DNA from: Drechslerella dactyloides
Lineage: Eukaryota > Ascomycota > Orbiliomycetes > Orbiliales > Orbiliaceae
Direction: 5' to 3'
Assembly: GCA_020064725.1 (NCBI GenBank)
Contig: JAGTWJ010000002.1
Span: forward strand, 496,001 to 560,000
Length of the DNA: 64,000 nucleotides
This document shows positions 12,690 through 24,602 of the stretch, in pieces. The position numbers and the translations under genes are program-made. The first letter of the stretch is position 1; the number at the start of each line of letters is the position of its first letter. The notes under the pieces were generated by a model. That model saw nothing but the letters and a program-made list of their open reading frames with translations, was not told where the DNA came from and ran no database searches.

Positions 12690-13849
12690 GAATGAGTACG
12701 GCCTTCGACCAACCCATCCAGGCTTCTCCAACATTACACTCCCAGCGATACTTCACGCGCCACCACCCGATACAAACCAGTCCGAGACGTCCGATTGCGA
12801 TAATTATGGGGGCTACTCTTCACAAGTCTACATCAGTTCGATTGTTTTAGCGCGAATTCGCGTCCAAGTCCGCACCTGCCGTTTATTATTTGGCATCCTG
12901 ATGGCTCCGGTTATGCGAGCGGTTCCATTCGTATATCCCTCATTGTTTCTTTTGCCTTTTGTCTTCTCTCTTGTTGACTGTCGAAAAAGTGCTTCTGCGT
13001 CTACACATAATTCTTTGACTACTTTTTTGAAATCGACATGCATCACTCACTGGTTCATGCATACAATCATACCTTTGCAACCACCCCCATAGCCTTATCA
13101 CGCTGGCTGAGTTGATGATGTCTTCTTTTTGCATGCATTACGTCGTTCTTTTGTTGATGGAAATTAGGCCAATACAAGACTTCATTATCTCGAATCCCCT
13201 CCCATCTCCTTTCTTACGCAACTTCTACCTGGTTCGAACGTTTCCTCCCGTCCGAGCTGGATTTTCTCTATAGACGCTGAGCGCGAGCATCTGGTTCCAA
13301 AATGCGCATCTTCTCACTCTACCTCTCTCTATATATACTTGATTGCACGATGACGTCCTGGGTTTGCCGATAGCATCGGCAGACTCTCATACATCCTACC
13401 CGTCTTTCAACCGTATGAAGCGGAACCCACTACATGCAGCGCTGAGAAGTCTGTCGCTCTGGTTCCTAATCTCCACGCCAGCTGGTACCAGTCGTGATTT
13501 GCCCTCACTGCTACGTTTGAATGGATGCAAGACCCGCGAATCCATTGTAAACCCGAATTCTGTGTTCATATTATATTGCTGGTCTTGTCTCCTCTGTCCT
13601 CTTTCTTCATGTATCCAATTTCATGAATTCAGCCGCACGCTTTATACGTTTTTACCACCACGACTTGACCACTTTAATTATAAAATCCTTCATCCACAAC
13701 AAATGCCCTTGCTTTCTACCTTAGGAGCCTCGAAGGTCGACAGGAACCCAGTATCCAATGCTTCAAGTCGATAGATAATGGAATTCAACTAGCCAAGTAT
13801 CGCTCGCTCGCAGAGCTAGAGACTGTACACGTTGAAGTTGGAGTCTGGG

Positions 13850-13865
13850 CATGCATGCATGCATG
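13850..13865. repeat. GCAT tetranucleotide repeat
   Basis: Four tandem GCAT units forming a perfect self-complementary stretch. No function is apparent. Confidence 0.6.
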
Positions 13866-15134
13866 GCTGAGCTGCCCACGGTAGCAGTTGTAACTTTAAG
13901 CGCAATATATCGATACCGGCCGAGGTCAAGTTATGTCCGTTGGGCTTCCACACGGGTATGCATGCATGTACGAACGGGCGCATTGATTAGGAGATTCAGC
14001 TTAAGCTCATGTTCAAGTCTCTGTGACCTGGTTTTTACCAGTGCGGTTAAGCGGCGTCGGTACGAGATGACATGACGGCAAGCGAGACACAAATTTTTCC
14101 CACCCCTCCCAGAATTGTGTACTTTCTTACGCACAATGGACAGGTACGAGGGGCTAAATATAGCCGGGGAGGGGGGCTCGTTCTGCATCTGGCAGTATTC
14201 GAGAACCGCAGACAGGAAGGCGTATCCGCTTTTATCGATCGATGTAAGAAGAGTCCGGTGGTTTCCTGAAACGGGTTTCATGCAGTTCCCGACAGACAGC
14301 AGTGCGGCGTCGGTGTTTATTCCACGACGGAGCTTATTGCCGTTTGGATAATTTTCGTGCCGGCGTCCGATTGATGCCATCGTGCTTGCAGTGGTTAGGG
14401 CAGGTTTCGCGGTGGACGTTGTGACCACCGTGGATGGAGCTCGAGGCTAGCTAGCTAGCTGAGTCGATGGATGTAAGGGGATGATGGCAGAGATGAGATG
14501 AGATGCATTGGCGGCGGCGGAGTATATAAGCAGCTGAGCACCCGCGGCGTCACGTAGGACTTCCAACTGGCGATTCTTTTCGAGCTGTATTCTTATTCGT
14601 ATATATAGTATTGTGTTTCCGCGATAGAGGTGGATCTGAAGTCGAATTCTTCAATCCCGATATACTTTCCGTCCTTCTAATATAATACAGCTATAGTATA
14701 GCTCGCCCCAACAGCCGCTGCAGACATTCGCATTCCCGCCACGGGGTGACATTCCAACAGCTCCAATCGCTCGCCACGGCGGGCACATTTCGCAGGTTGA
14801 AATCGTCAGTCCGAGCGGCGGTGGTGGCGTCGGGCAGCGGTTGGGTGAATTGACTTCGACCCAGCGCAATTAATTGGCGTGGTGGTGTTCTTCGGTGGGC
14901 CCGTTCTGGCGTATGTGTCAACATCTCGCCCATCTTCAGCACCTCCCAAGTTAAACGCCCTTCTCGAGCTTCCCGATCCAGGAAAAGCACAGCCTGGAAA
15001 ATTCAAATCCAGACGGTTGCCCGCTGTGTCCTTCTCCTCTGCTTTATAACGCTCTGCTTCCTCTCCTCCATCGCCCTCCTCTCGCCGGTGGTTCGTTCGG
15101 CACGACAGATTGCAGTTGATTACCAGTAGCAAAT

Positions 15135-15155
15135 AGCAGCAGCAGCAGCAGCAGC
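15135..15155. repeat. (AGC)7 microsatellite in the SURF4 upstream region
   Basis: Seven perfect AGC units about 185 bp before the start codon at 15340, probably in the promoter or 5' leader. Confidence 0.8.
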
Positions 15156-15246
15156 TGGAGCTTGCACGGCGGCTAAAACAGAACAGCCTTCACTCCGAAA
15201 TTTCTCCCCGCTCATCGAGACATCTCGCCCCGCCATTGCATTGCAT

Positions 15247-15262
15247 TGCCTGCCTGCCTGCC
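15247..15262. repeat. (TGCC)4 microsatellite
   Basis: Four perfect TGCC units about 80 bp before the SURF4 start codon. Confidence 0.7.
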
Positions 15263-15339
15263 TGCTCTTTTATCCCGACGACGGAACAGAACGCACACCG
15301 ATCGGGTGAATTGAAAATCCACCGGTACCGACCCGTGCA

Positions 15340-16639
15340 ATGGCTCAGATCCGTGGAACTGCCGGCTACCACCTCGGTGGGCCGCAGCGGTCCTTTGGCG
15401 TGCCCCCGAACCCGAGCGCCACGAACGACCCCTCGCCGCTCGATGCGATCAGAGAGCAGACGAGCAAGATCGAGGATCTGCTGGATACATATGCTGACCC
15501 GGTAAAGCCGTATGTGTCCCCCTTGTGCACCTTTGAAGGAAAGGAACGAAGAGAGGACCGATCGTGGATGGATGCAGGATCGCAAGGCCGAGGTGGAATG
15601 GCCGAGAGTCCGAATCGACAGGGTCGCACGGATGAGAATGAAAGCAAGAAGAGCAGCTGGCTAACATGCACACGCGATTTCTAGATATCTGCCGGCGGTT
15701 GGGCGGTTCTTGATTGTCGCGACCTTCCTCGAGGACGCGATTCGGATCCTCACACAATGGACCGAGCAGCTGAAGTACCTGAGCGATTACCGACACAGTA
15801 TGCAGCCTGATCGCACTCCAGCTTCCAATTCCTATACATATGCTGACATGCGCCGCGAACCGGCTAGTTCCATGGGGCATCACCCACCTCTTCCTGCTTG
15901 GTAACGTGATCACGATGGTCATCTGCTCGGTCATGGTCATCGCTCGCAAGCACTCGGAATACGCCGTCGGTGGGCTCATCGGCGTCGTCGTCACCCAGGC
16001 TCTCGGCTACGGTCTCATCTTTGACCTCAACTTCTTCCTGCGCAACTTGTCCGTCATGGGCGGTCTGTTGATGGTGGTGTCGGACAGCTGGCACCGCAAG
16101 CGGTTCGCGTTTGCCGGAATTCCACAGCTGGAGGAGAAGGACCGCAAGATGTACTTCCAGCTCGCCGGGCGAGTGCTGCTGATTTTCCTGTTCATCGGGT
16201 TCGTCTTCAGCGGAGAGTGGAGCATCAGCCGTGTGCTGGTCAGCATCTTGGGCTTCATCGCCTGCGTCATGGTGATTGTCGGCTTCAAGGCCAAGTGGAG
16301 CGCGATTATCCTGGTCGTTATCTTGAGCGTGTTCAACGTCATCATCAACAACTTTTGGACTGTGAGTAATTTTCGAGCGTCGTGCTTTTTCGGTGAAGTT
16401 CGAGGGCTAACTTGATACAGCTACAACCGCACCATCCGCATCGCGACTTCGCCAAGTACGACTTTTTCCAGATTCTGTCCATTGTGTAAGTTTCCTTCAA
16501 TTGCTTGAATTTCGTAGGCTACGGCATCGCACGGGGACCAGAAATGCTAATGGATTCGCGTGACAGCGGCGGTCTTGTCCTCCTGGTGAACATGGGCCCA
16601 GGGCAATTCAGTGTGGACGAGAAGAAGAAGGTCTATTAA
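15340..16639 (+). CDS. erv29: SURF4/Erv29 family ER cargo receptor
   Basis: Five exons (15340-15509, 15685-15797, 15868-16361, 16421-16485, 16567-16639) encode 304 residues. Erv29/SURF4 is a multi-pass ER-Golgi protein that collects soluble secretory cargo into COPII vesicles. Family motifs are clear: 'DPVKPYLPAVGRFLIVATF', 'EDAIRILTQW', 'YDFFQILSIVGGLVLLVNMGPG' and several hydrophobic helices between residues 65 and 290. The C-terminus ends K-K-V-Y, fitting the KKxx dilysine signal for COPI retrieval to the ER. Splice phases reconnect the conserved text exactly. The length agrees with yeast Erv29 (about 310 residues). No functional link with neighbours is evident. Confidence 0.95.
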
Positions 16640-17647
16640 GGCGTCTGCTCAAATCTAGCTTATCCTACGCGATGCGCACCCGGTCGTTGCACCGAGGGCA
16701 CGCACGGAAAGGATATAAAAGAAGGTTGATATGATATACAGTGTGGACGTTATTGTTTTATGCTTGGACACGAGGAGAATGCAGCGGGTCCTGAAATTAC
16801 GAATGATGGATGGACGGACGGATAGATGATGGATGAATGGGACTTATCTTTTACGATACGGAGGACTGCATGCTATCTCCCCTGCTGTCTCACGCTTTTC
16901 GCCCCTCTCGTCTTGCTCGATTCGTCAGGTGGCGGTCGCCATACCTACGCATCGGGAAAGAGAGAGACCGTGATATTTGGCGAAGCGGCAGACCTACATG
17001 GCGGGAAGACTCGAATGCGCGTGCTGTGTTTTCTTCTTATACTCTTCTGTTAAATTTTCCTTTGTGATAATGTTGTATACCTATTGGCTGTGCTGTTACC
17101 CCTTGGGTCTGATGCGGTGGCTCCAGTTGCCGTCCTCCTTCGCGCTGTAAATACTTTGGTGCCTGCCTTTGTTGGGAATGAATGAAAGATGACCACCGCA
17201 CGGGATACCTGTGTAGGTGTTCTGCTCATACGGCTAGCTCACCGTGCTATCGCCGAACAGCACATTCGCATTCCATCGAACCATCTTGTAATCTTTGGGC
17301 ATCGTCGTCGCTCGCCGATTGGCCAATTGGTTGGGCTTTGGCGGCTTTCACATGCTTTTGATGCTGGCAGGCTGTCAAACGCGGAACGGAGCGCAACGCC
17401 AGCCGCTAATTACTTCGCTAGCCTTCTGGAATAAATATCGGGACGCCGCGCCTCCCCTTCTCGGTGATGTCACCAGACACGCTCGAACATACTCTGCCGC
17501 CGCCCGCCAGGTCCGCATTCATCTCGTCCATCGGTACTTTCGGCATCGTCCGTATCGTTTTAACGGTGGCAGTGATATCGATCGGTCGGTTTCGTTCGCG
17601 GTTTCGAGCTAGTTTCTGACGGTGGGAGGGCTGATGATGCGGCTGCG
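16640..17647. other. Intergenic region (1 kb)
   Basis: 3' flank of the SURF4 gene and the putative promoter of the patatin-like gene. A frame starting at ATG 17467 encodes a short hydrophobic segment ending at a stop. It could be an alternative first exon but has no good donor, so it was not used. Confidence 0.4.
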
Positions 17648-19736
17648 ATGATGGTGGTAAGCTGGACGATTGCTGTGTTATCTCCCCCGCACTTGCGTCT
17701 GAATAAGAGCTGACGTGAAGTGGATTATAGCTTACCTTTCTTGCGAATTTGTACGGCTTCGTGCTGAGGTTCTTCCTGTCGACGTATGCGGTACGTTTCG
17801 TCACCTCGGATGCCTACCTACACGCGCACACGTCGTGTCCATGGCCGGGCTCCTCATCGGCCTTACGATATCATACCTCTACCTACTTTTCCACAGGAGC
17901 TACCGGCTAACGTTTGATTGGATGGTGGTGGTGTATATAGAGGACGGTATGGCTGCTGACTCGCTCGACGCGGCGGAGGGCTCGGTACGCTCAGTTGTCG
18001 GCGGCGGGTACGTTTGAGGAATGGCAGGAGGCTGCAGAACACTTGGACGTCGTGCTGGGGAAGGATGTATGGTATGTTGCTGCTGTTATACTTCTCCGGC
18101 GTATGTCGGGTGTGCGACTTCCGGGTACGTGAGCTAATGGGCGTGGATTGGTACCATATGTAGGCGCAAGAATCCGGCGAGCAAGCAGTATGATTACCGG
18201 ATGATATCTGAGAGATTGGACGCGCTGAAGAAGGCACGGGCGGAGGAGGATGTTGCAGGGATGGTGAATCTCCTCCGATCAGGTGGGTTCTCTTGCTTCC
18301 TGTGGGCGTATATGCCTACACGTTGGTGAGGCCATGCTGATTGATATGGGAAACAAGGGATGCTACGGAATCTTGGGAACATGTGTCATCGGAACCTGTA
18401 CTGCCGGTCCTACGCCGGGTATGTCTTCATTTCACCGTCGAGCCATCGCACCTGACACTGAAGCTGATATACTGTACTTACCCACAGCACGAAACTCCTC
18501 ATCGAAGAGTACGTCCAGACGGTGGCGGCTTCGCTATCCTGGATTGCCGAACTGCCGCCGTCAACGCTGCCACCACAGACGAAGCTCGACATCTTCCACG
18601 ACACCCGCTCCTCCTTCGGCCGGACGTCGCTGACACTGCAAGGCGGCGCAATCTTCGGCCTCTACCACATCGGGGTTGTGAAAGCGTTGTTCCTACGCAA
18701 TCTGCTACCGCGGGTCATCACCGGCACGGGCGTCGGCGCGTTAATCGCCGCGCTCGTCTGCATCCACACGGACGCCGAGCTGCCGGGTTTCCTCTGCGGT
18801 GAGGGGATCGACCTCTCCGCATTCGCGGGTAAGGAAAAGGGTGGCGTCAAACGCAAGCTGTTGCGGATCATCCGCACGGGCTACCTCCTCGACATTAACG
18901 TCATCGAGCGCTGCGTCCGCGCCAACGTCGGCGACCTGACGTTCGAAGAAGCGTACCAGCGCACCAAGCGTGTGCTCAACATCACGCTGGCGGAGAAGAA
19001 GGGCGACGGCGGCGCGGACATCCCCGGGTTGCTGAACCACATCACGACACCGAACGTGCTGATATACACGGCTGCCTGCGCGTCCAATGCGTCTGGTGGG
19101 CTGTATAGAGCCGTGGAACTGCTGTGCAAGGACCACAATGGGGATGTGGTGCCGTATGCGAGCACGCTACCGCAGATTCATGCGTCCTCTTCTTCTTCGC
19201 AGGCGACGGGGTCACATAAGGGACGGTTGTCGAATCGCAAGTACGGGGACCCGAGGAGCTCGCCGCACGCGCGGGTAGCCGAGCTGTTCAATGTGAACCA
19301 CTTTATCATCAGCCAGGCGCGGCCTTATATCGCGCCGTTCATCTCTCCAGCGCACACGCACAGTACCAGCTCGTCGCTTTACAAGCTGCTGGGACTGGAG
19401 ATCCGGCACCGGTTGCAGCAGATCGATACGCTGGGGCTACTACCGGTGGGGATCAGGAAGTTTCTGATCGATGATGTGGTGCCTGGGAGCGGGATCACCG
19501 TTGTGCCGGATCTCGGATGGAGCGACTTTGAGATGCTGGTCGAGAATCCGAACCGCGAGCGGGTCGGGTATTGGGTGGCGAAGGGGGAGCGCAGCATCTG
19601 GCCTGTTGTCGGAGAGGTGGAGGTGCGGTGCGGGGTTGAGTTCTGTCTCGAGCGGTTGTGGGAGGAGGTACGAAGCCGGCAGCCGGGCGCGGAGGAGCGG
19701 CGGCGGCGGCGCGAGACCGGCGGGCAGCAGCTGTAG
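17648..19736 (+). CDS. Tgl3-like patatin-domain protein lacking the catalytic serine
   Basis: Six exons (17648-17656, 17731-17790, 17941-18071, 18164-18282, 18358-18418, 18488-19736) give 542 residues. The 9-nt first exon is the least certain part. Fungal triacylglycerol lipases Tgl3/4/5 share this architecture: an N-terminal hydrophobic segment, 'FEEWQEAAEHLD', 'NPASKQYDYRMI', 'GMLRNLGNMCHRNLYCRSYAGTK' cut by intron 5, then the patatin domain with oxyanion loop 'LQGGAIFGLYHIG' (about 183-195) and 'ELFNVNHFIISQARPYIAPF'. The nucleophile elbow, normally G-x-S-x-G, reads G-T-G-V-G here, with Gly208 (codon 18729-18731) where the serine belongs. Like yeast Tgl3, it also lacks the usual W-x-D-G-S motif. 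From family knowledge this predicts no serine-hydrolase activity. A structural or lipid-droplet binding role is inference. Confidence 0.85.
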
Positions 19737-20349
19737 CAGGCTGTTTATGACGAATGCGATGTAAATTTCATCCATTCGTCTTGACGCGAAGGCTGATTGC
19801 GCATTGCATGATGCTTCACCACCCGCGGACGTCGCTGGGACTCGATAAGCAAAATGCAACGCGGTGTCGTGTTCATTCTCGCGTGGCGGGCACGCGAGCC
19901 CTTTTGCGATATCGTGGCATCGTCGACAGTCGAAACATCGATCTCACGACTGTGACCTCTATTTATTCTCGCACACAGCACGATGACTGGCCTCAGTCTA
20001 TGAGTATCTGGCGCCGTATCCCCCTCTCGCCAGATCGGCCGGTTTGGGGCGGGCCCCCCCGCATATTTATATGTGCATGAACCCCGTAAGCATTGACTGA
20101 ACTTTTAGTCATTCCTTACCGACTTTCTTCACACAAATTCATTTTCAGGTCAAAAATATCCAACTGCATGAACTGAGACGCTCTCGCTCTCGAACTCTGC
20201 ATAGCCTTCCCGTCCGCACATACGGACGTAGCACATACTCATTTACCAAACAACGATAGATCACCGTCCGGGTGATTCTTCCAACCTTTCGTCGTTGATC
20301 TCGGCAATTTTTTTTACTCCTCTATCAACCAGTTACCTATCTACGAATC
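19737..20349. other. Intergenic region
   Basis: 3' flank of the patatin-like gene and promoter of the next plus-strand gene. The last 200 bp are pyrimidine-rich. No other feature seen. Confidence 0.5.
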
Positions 20350-21775
20350 ATGGTCGTGATCAGGGTTCCGTGCTGTCCGGTAGATACGAATCCGTTGTCC
20401 CAGGACGACGAGATGGCGTCGCCCAACCTCTGCAGTACCAGCTACTGGGCCACCTACGACAACTTTGGATACGTCCCCGTCGGCGACTACGTTTACGGAC
20501 CGGACCCGGGAATGGGAGCGATCCGCCTGGAATTCGAAGACGCCGAGGCCGGACCCAAATCCAAGGAAACGGAGCCTGAGCCTGGGCTGCGCCACTTTGA
20601 CTGCGGTCACTACATGCTCCCGTACTTCTACGCCGTTACGATTATCGTGACGACATGTCTGCATCTCGAAACTGTGGCGGATGCGCAGATGCCGTATTTT
20701 TTGATGGCGGTCTACAATAGCATCACGACGGTCATGTGCTTTTGTGGTATTGTCGTCGCCTCGTGGTTCAACGATGACGATGACGACGGCGAAGACACCG
20801 ACAGCGAGGACTCCGATACTGACTCCGGCTATGACGCCGACTCCGATACCGATTTCGACAGCTCCTTTGACGAGAAGCAGCAGGTATATAGGATGCTACT
20901 CGACGCTTCACGCATGGATTTTCCAACACCGTCGCCACCACCACCAACACCGACTGAACATACGGATTACCCATCGCCACCACCGACACCGGCACCGGCT
21001 CTGACTCGCTGCTCATCCCCACCTATGAGAATCCGGCCGACCCGCCGCTTGTCTCCGTCGATGAGAACCCGCCTGACCCGCAACTGGAAGCCGTTCGCCT
21101 TCGTGCTGCTCTACCTGCTCTCCGAGGAGGGGTGGTGGACGTCGCTGCTGGAGCTGCAACCTGGGTGGCGCCGCCACCTGTTGTACATGAGCTACCCGGC
21201 GTTCGCGGCGCTGTTCGCCTGGCAGTGGGCCTTTGGCGGCAAGTGGCGACGGGTGGGCGAGGAGGTGCGCCCCTTGCTGAAGGGTGCCGGGATGCTAGGT
21301 GTCCTGGCTATCTGCTGGAGCTACCAGACCTCATTTGAGTGGTGGAACTGCCTTGTTGGCGTTGCTATGCGCGGGTTCAAGGTGAATACTTCCCCTAAGA
21401 TCAGCCCTCCTGGGCATCTGTCTGCCACGTATGTATACCGTGTCTTCATGCTAATAATTTTTTGAACAGGATGTTGTCACTCGCGACTTGCTGCTGACCA
21501 ACCGCATTACGACGCTGGAGCTCATCCTGCTCGGCTCTGCGGTCCTCTCCTTCCGCGCGCTGGGATCTTGCTACAACAGCGTCGAGTTTGGCACCATCTG
21601 GCCCCTCATCCATGGGATGTCGTGGGCAGAGTACGGCAGGATTGCACTGACGGGCGTGTGCTATGGGATTGCGCAGGTGTCCGCGACGGAGATGTGGAGG
21701 GTGTGGGAGCCTGTTCAGCATTGCTGGACCGTGCTGTTCCCCGTTGCCGCTTGCTTGGCCTTGTCGCTGATGTAG
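20350..21775 (+). CDS. Multi-pass membrane protein with a poly-acidic loop, unknown function
   Basis: Two exons (20350-21381, 21470-21775) encode 445 residues. The intron is in phase 0 (GTGAAT..AACAG). Two hydrophobic helices (about residues 90-113 and 118-140) precede a long cytosol-like insert. The insert starts with an Asp/Glu/Ser run built from D-S-D-T-D units (about 141-174), then a Pro/Thr-rich segment (about 192-225). Four to six more hydrophobic helices follow in the second half, including one around 'AGMLGVLAICWSY' and a C-terminal one ending at the stop. Trp and Cys are frequent. I do not recognise a family. A second ATG at codon 22 is possible. The 3' end is 346 bp from the end of the convergent dehydrogenase gene. 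Confidence 0.7.
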
Positions 21776-22121
21776 CGGGCCTACGCTCCATCTACCGGTT
21801 GATTTTGGGGGTTTTCCATTGCGTATATCTTGGGTGTACATGTACATTATATTGTGCATTTATGGCGACATGTTACCGTGCAATTTTGCATTTAGGGGAA
21901 ATATGTTACGATATCAGGGGTGTTATAGTGTAATTTAGTGCGATATAGACGGATACATTTATTCGAGCCTAACAATACTATAGGATATACTCGAGTGTAA
22001 TTTTAAATGTAATAGATAAGTACTTAGTATATCGATATGTGGTAACGCCGTAAACGCCGGTCTGATGCTAAAAGTACAACTTGCAAATTTTCAAATATAT
22101 ATATATATCTGTGTCCGCGGA
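21776..22121. other. Intergenic region between convergent genes
   Basis: AT-rich shared 3' flank of the plus-strand membrane-protein gene and the minus-strand dehydrogenase gene, with TA-rich stretches that may serve as bidirectional polyadenylation sequence. Confidence 0.4.
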
Positions 22122-23133
22122 CTACAGCTTGGACTGCAGCTTGCTAAAGTCCTTCATGCCCCGGCCGCCCCTGAACAGATCGAGCATCTCTTCGCCCATC
22201 CAGCTCGTCCGACTCGTCGCCAACCCTTCCTCGATGTCCATCATTCGGTCCGCCTGCACGAGGATGCCCTTGCCGTTGCCCTTCTGCCCGAGCGAAAGAA
22301 GCCAGGCCGAGGTGGTCGAGATGCTCTCGACCTTGTTGAGCGGCACGCCGTGGGAGGTCATCTTTTCGACTTCGGAGGACAGCGAGCTGGCGCCGTCGCG
22401 TGTCAACAGAGGGGTGACCGTGATGGCGGGGGCTACGACCGAGATGGAGATGTTGAGGCGTGCGACGTCTTGTTTCAGAGCGCGCATCAGCCCGACGACG
22501 CCTAAATTATATATACACCCATTAGCACGCATGCTCTTCATCTTGTTGTGGTTTTATAGCGGGAATGGATGCTGTCTTACCAAACTTGGCGGCGCTGTAC
22601 AGCGGCAGGCCCTTCGATGCAAGGTATCCCGCCAGGCTGGCCGTGCAGACGATGCTCCCGCTGCCCTTCCCGCCGTTGTTGCGGCGCATATGGTGAATCG
22701 CAAGCTTGACCGTGTCCGCTGCGGCGCGGATGTCGATATCCAGCACCTTGTGGTCGATCGCCTTGAGCTGTCCGTCGGCATCTAGATCGTCCGTGAAGAA
22801 GACGTCGCTGTTCTCGCCGATACCCGCGTTCACAAAGACGCCGGCTAGCTCGCCGTGGCGCTGGACGGCCGATGCGAAGGCCGCGCGCTGGTACTTCCAG
22901 TCGCGGATGTCGCCTTGGACGACGAAGACGGACGGGCGGTTGTGCAAGGGAGACGTCTTGGGTGGCGGGTTGATGTCGAGGATGGAGAGCTTGCAGGTTG
23001 GCGCGAGGGCCAGGAGCAGCTCGGCGGTGGACAGGCCGATGCCCGAGGAGCCGCCGGTGATGAGAACGTGCCGGTTGGCGAAGGCGGCGGGAGAGATGTC
23101 GGACGGCGAGAGGGTGAATGTTTGCGGTGCCAT
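22122..23133 (-). CDS. Short-chain dehydrogenase/reductase, NAD-type
   Basis: Two exons (23133-22581, then 22501-22122) encode 310 residues; the intron splits the Gly after 'YSAAKF'. A classical SDR fold is shown by the cofactor loop T-G-G-S-S-G-I-G (residues 26-33), 'NAGI' after the fourth strand, and the catalytic triad Ser166, Tyr179, Lys183 (Y-x3-K as YSAAK). An Asp at the end of the second strand ('LSILDINPPP') suggests preference for NAD(H) over NADP(H). The C-terminal part is typical in length and the substrate cannot be read from sequence. Codon usage is GC-rich like the core genes to its left and unlike the AT-richer polyketide synthase to its right, so cluster membership is doubtful. 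Confidence 0.9.
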
Positions 23134-24602
23134 TGCGGGTGAATGATGTATGATATCACTCGATACGTCACAGCCGTGTGATGTAGATGGTGAGATAGGT
23201 AGATAGATAGATAAACAACTATCTCAACGGGCAGGTCGGCACCGGCGATAGGAACCAGACAGCGCGGATAGAGAGAGACGGTGGAGAAAGAGGACACGCA
23301 TCGTAGAGGTAGTCCTATTTAACATTTACGATGGCGACCGAATGCAACGTAAGTAATCTCGTCGCCCCGGCCCGGCACGCACAGCTCGTTACCGCGGGTA
23401 ATACAGCGAAACCACAGGCAAAAAGTCAAGTTCAAAGACAGGTTCCAGCAAGGGCGGCAGAGAGCGTCCAACCAGCTCAACCGACGGCCAGGAATGCACG
23501 AGTTGATCCCGCTTTCGTGCGTGCGCGTGCTTCGGCGTCGCCGACGGGTTTCGCTATTCCGGTGGATCGAAGCAGATGCAAGACGGGTTGTTGGAAGGAA
23601 CACTCGCAGGTTTTCAACCGAGCCCGTCAGCTCGAAACGGCAGTTGCGCCAGCGTCCTTAACCGAGGAGCTTTGGCTCTGGCCAGCCAAGGCCGTCCGTC
23701 GCGCTGTCGGGCCTGCCGAGAGGGCTTGTCAAGGACGTGGCGTGGCTGGTGCGCTTGTGGCGATGTCGTCCGGATGGTGTTTCTCGATGGGCTTTTGGGA
23801 CCGCGGGTAGTTATATGTAATGCGTGCAAGGCCTCGCGTCATCCGTGTCATATGTTACCGATACTACTGAATATGATCAGAAACGTCGTACAGTCGTCCA
23901 CCAATCAATCAAGAGAATCAAATAACGTTAGTAACGTCTGGTGTTTGTGTGTTCCAAAGAGGTTTGTATGCTGCGAAGGACTTTAAGAAGGGTTATTCAC
24001 AGATTTAACATCAATCTACAAAGATGTTTATCACGATAAATTTCTTAGTTGATGCCATCATGCAAGCAAACTCCATCGAGACAATCTTGAAAAGACAGAC
24101 AATAATCACGCATTAGAGATAGAAGCCAGCGAGGGGACTTCGGCTCTATCCAACTAGATATTCCATAAACATTTTTCTCCAGTTATCACATTCAAATATT
24201 GTCTTGGCTATCTCGGTATAAGTTCTTGGAGAGCAGCCCATAACAAAATAAATCGAATCACTAAAACTCCAAACTTTTAATGGTAATCGACTGAAGTGAC
24301 TATCAAAAACGTGTGGAGTTGCATTGCAGGCCGGATATCGGATCCCAGATACCGGTGCTGGGTCGAATTTCAATCGTTAAGAGTTCACGAGTCGCATTAT
24401 CAAGGCCAGGGGGTGAGGTTACCCCTCATCATCATCAGCATACGCATATATGTACATCATCTGATCACACCGATCCCAAGAGGCTGTCTGGTTGTGTAGC
24501 ACTGCAGGGGTGGTGTATCTCGATAGGAGATCGATACCTACTTAAGTATGTACATGTACTTACTTAGCTAGCTTTCGAATGATCAATCCCTGAGCCATAC
24601 TG
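23134..24602. other. Intergenic region between core block and PKS locus
   Basis: The first 200 bp are the dehydrogenase promoter. Composition shifts toward AT after about 23,850. An open frame at 23331-23810 has a simple Ala/Arg/Val-rich translation without domain content and is not called. Confidence 0.4.
23202..23213. repeat. (GATA)3 repeat upstream of the dehydrogenase
   Basis: Three tandem GATA units about 70 bp before the minus-strand start codon. GATA sites bind nitrogen-regulatory factors of the AreA type in fungi. Regulation here is speculation. Confidence 0.35.

Larger units (their letters stand above)
12690..15339. other. Intergenic region (2.65 kb)
   Basis: A T-rich 3' flank of the preceding gene leads into the promoter of the SURF4 gene. 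A TATATAAG element lies at 14523-14530. The last 200 bp contain trinucleotide and tetranucleotide repeats. No gene with recognisable content was found. Confidence 0.5.

Noticed and set aside
22065..22785. Plus-strand frames over the dehydrogenase
   Set aside because: They overlap a minus-strand gene with a complete SDR motif set and have no domain of their own.
23331..23810. 159-codon plus-strand frame right of the dehydrogenase
   Set aside because: Simple Ala/Val/Arg-rich translation with no domain or conserved pattern; a long frame is expected in GC-rich sequence.
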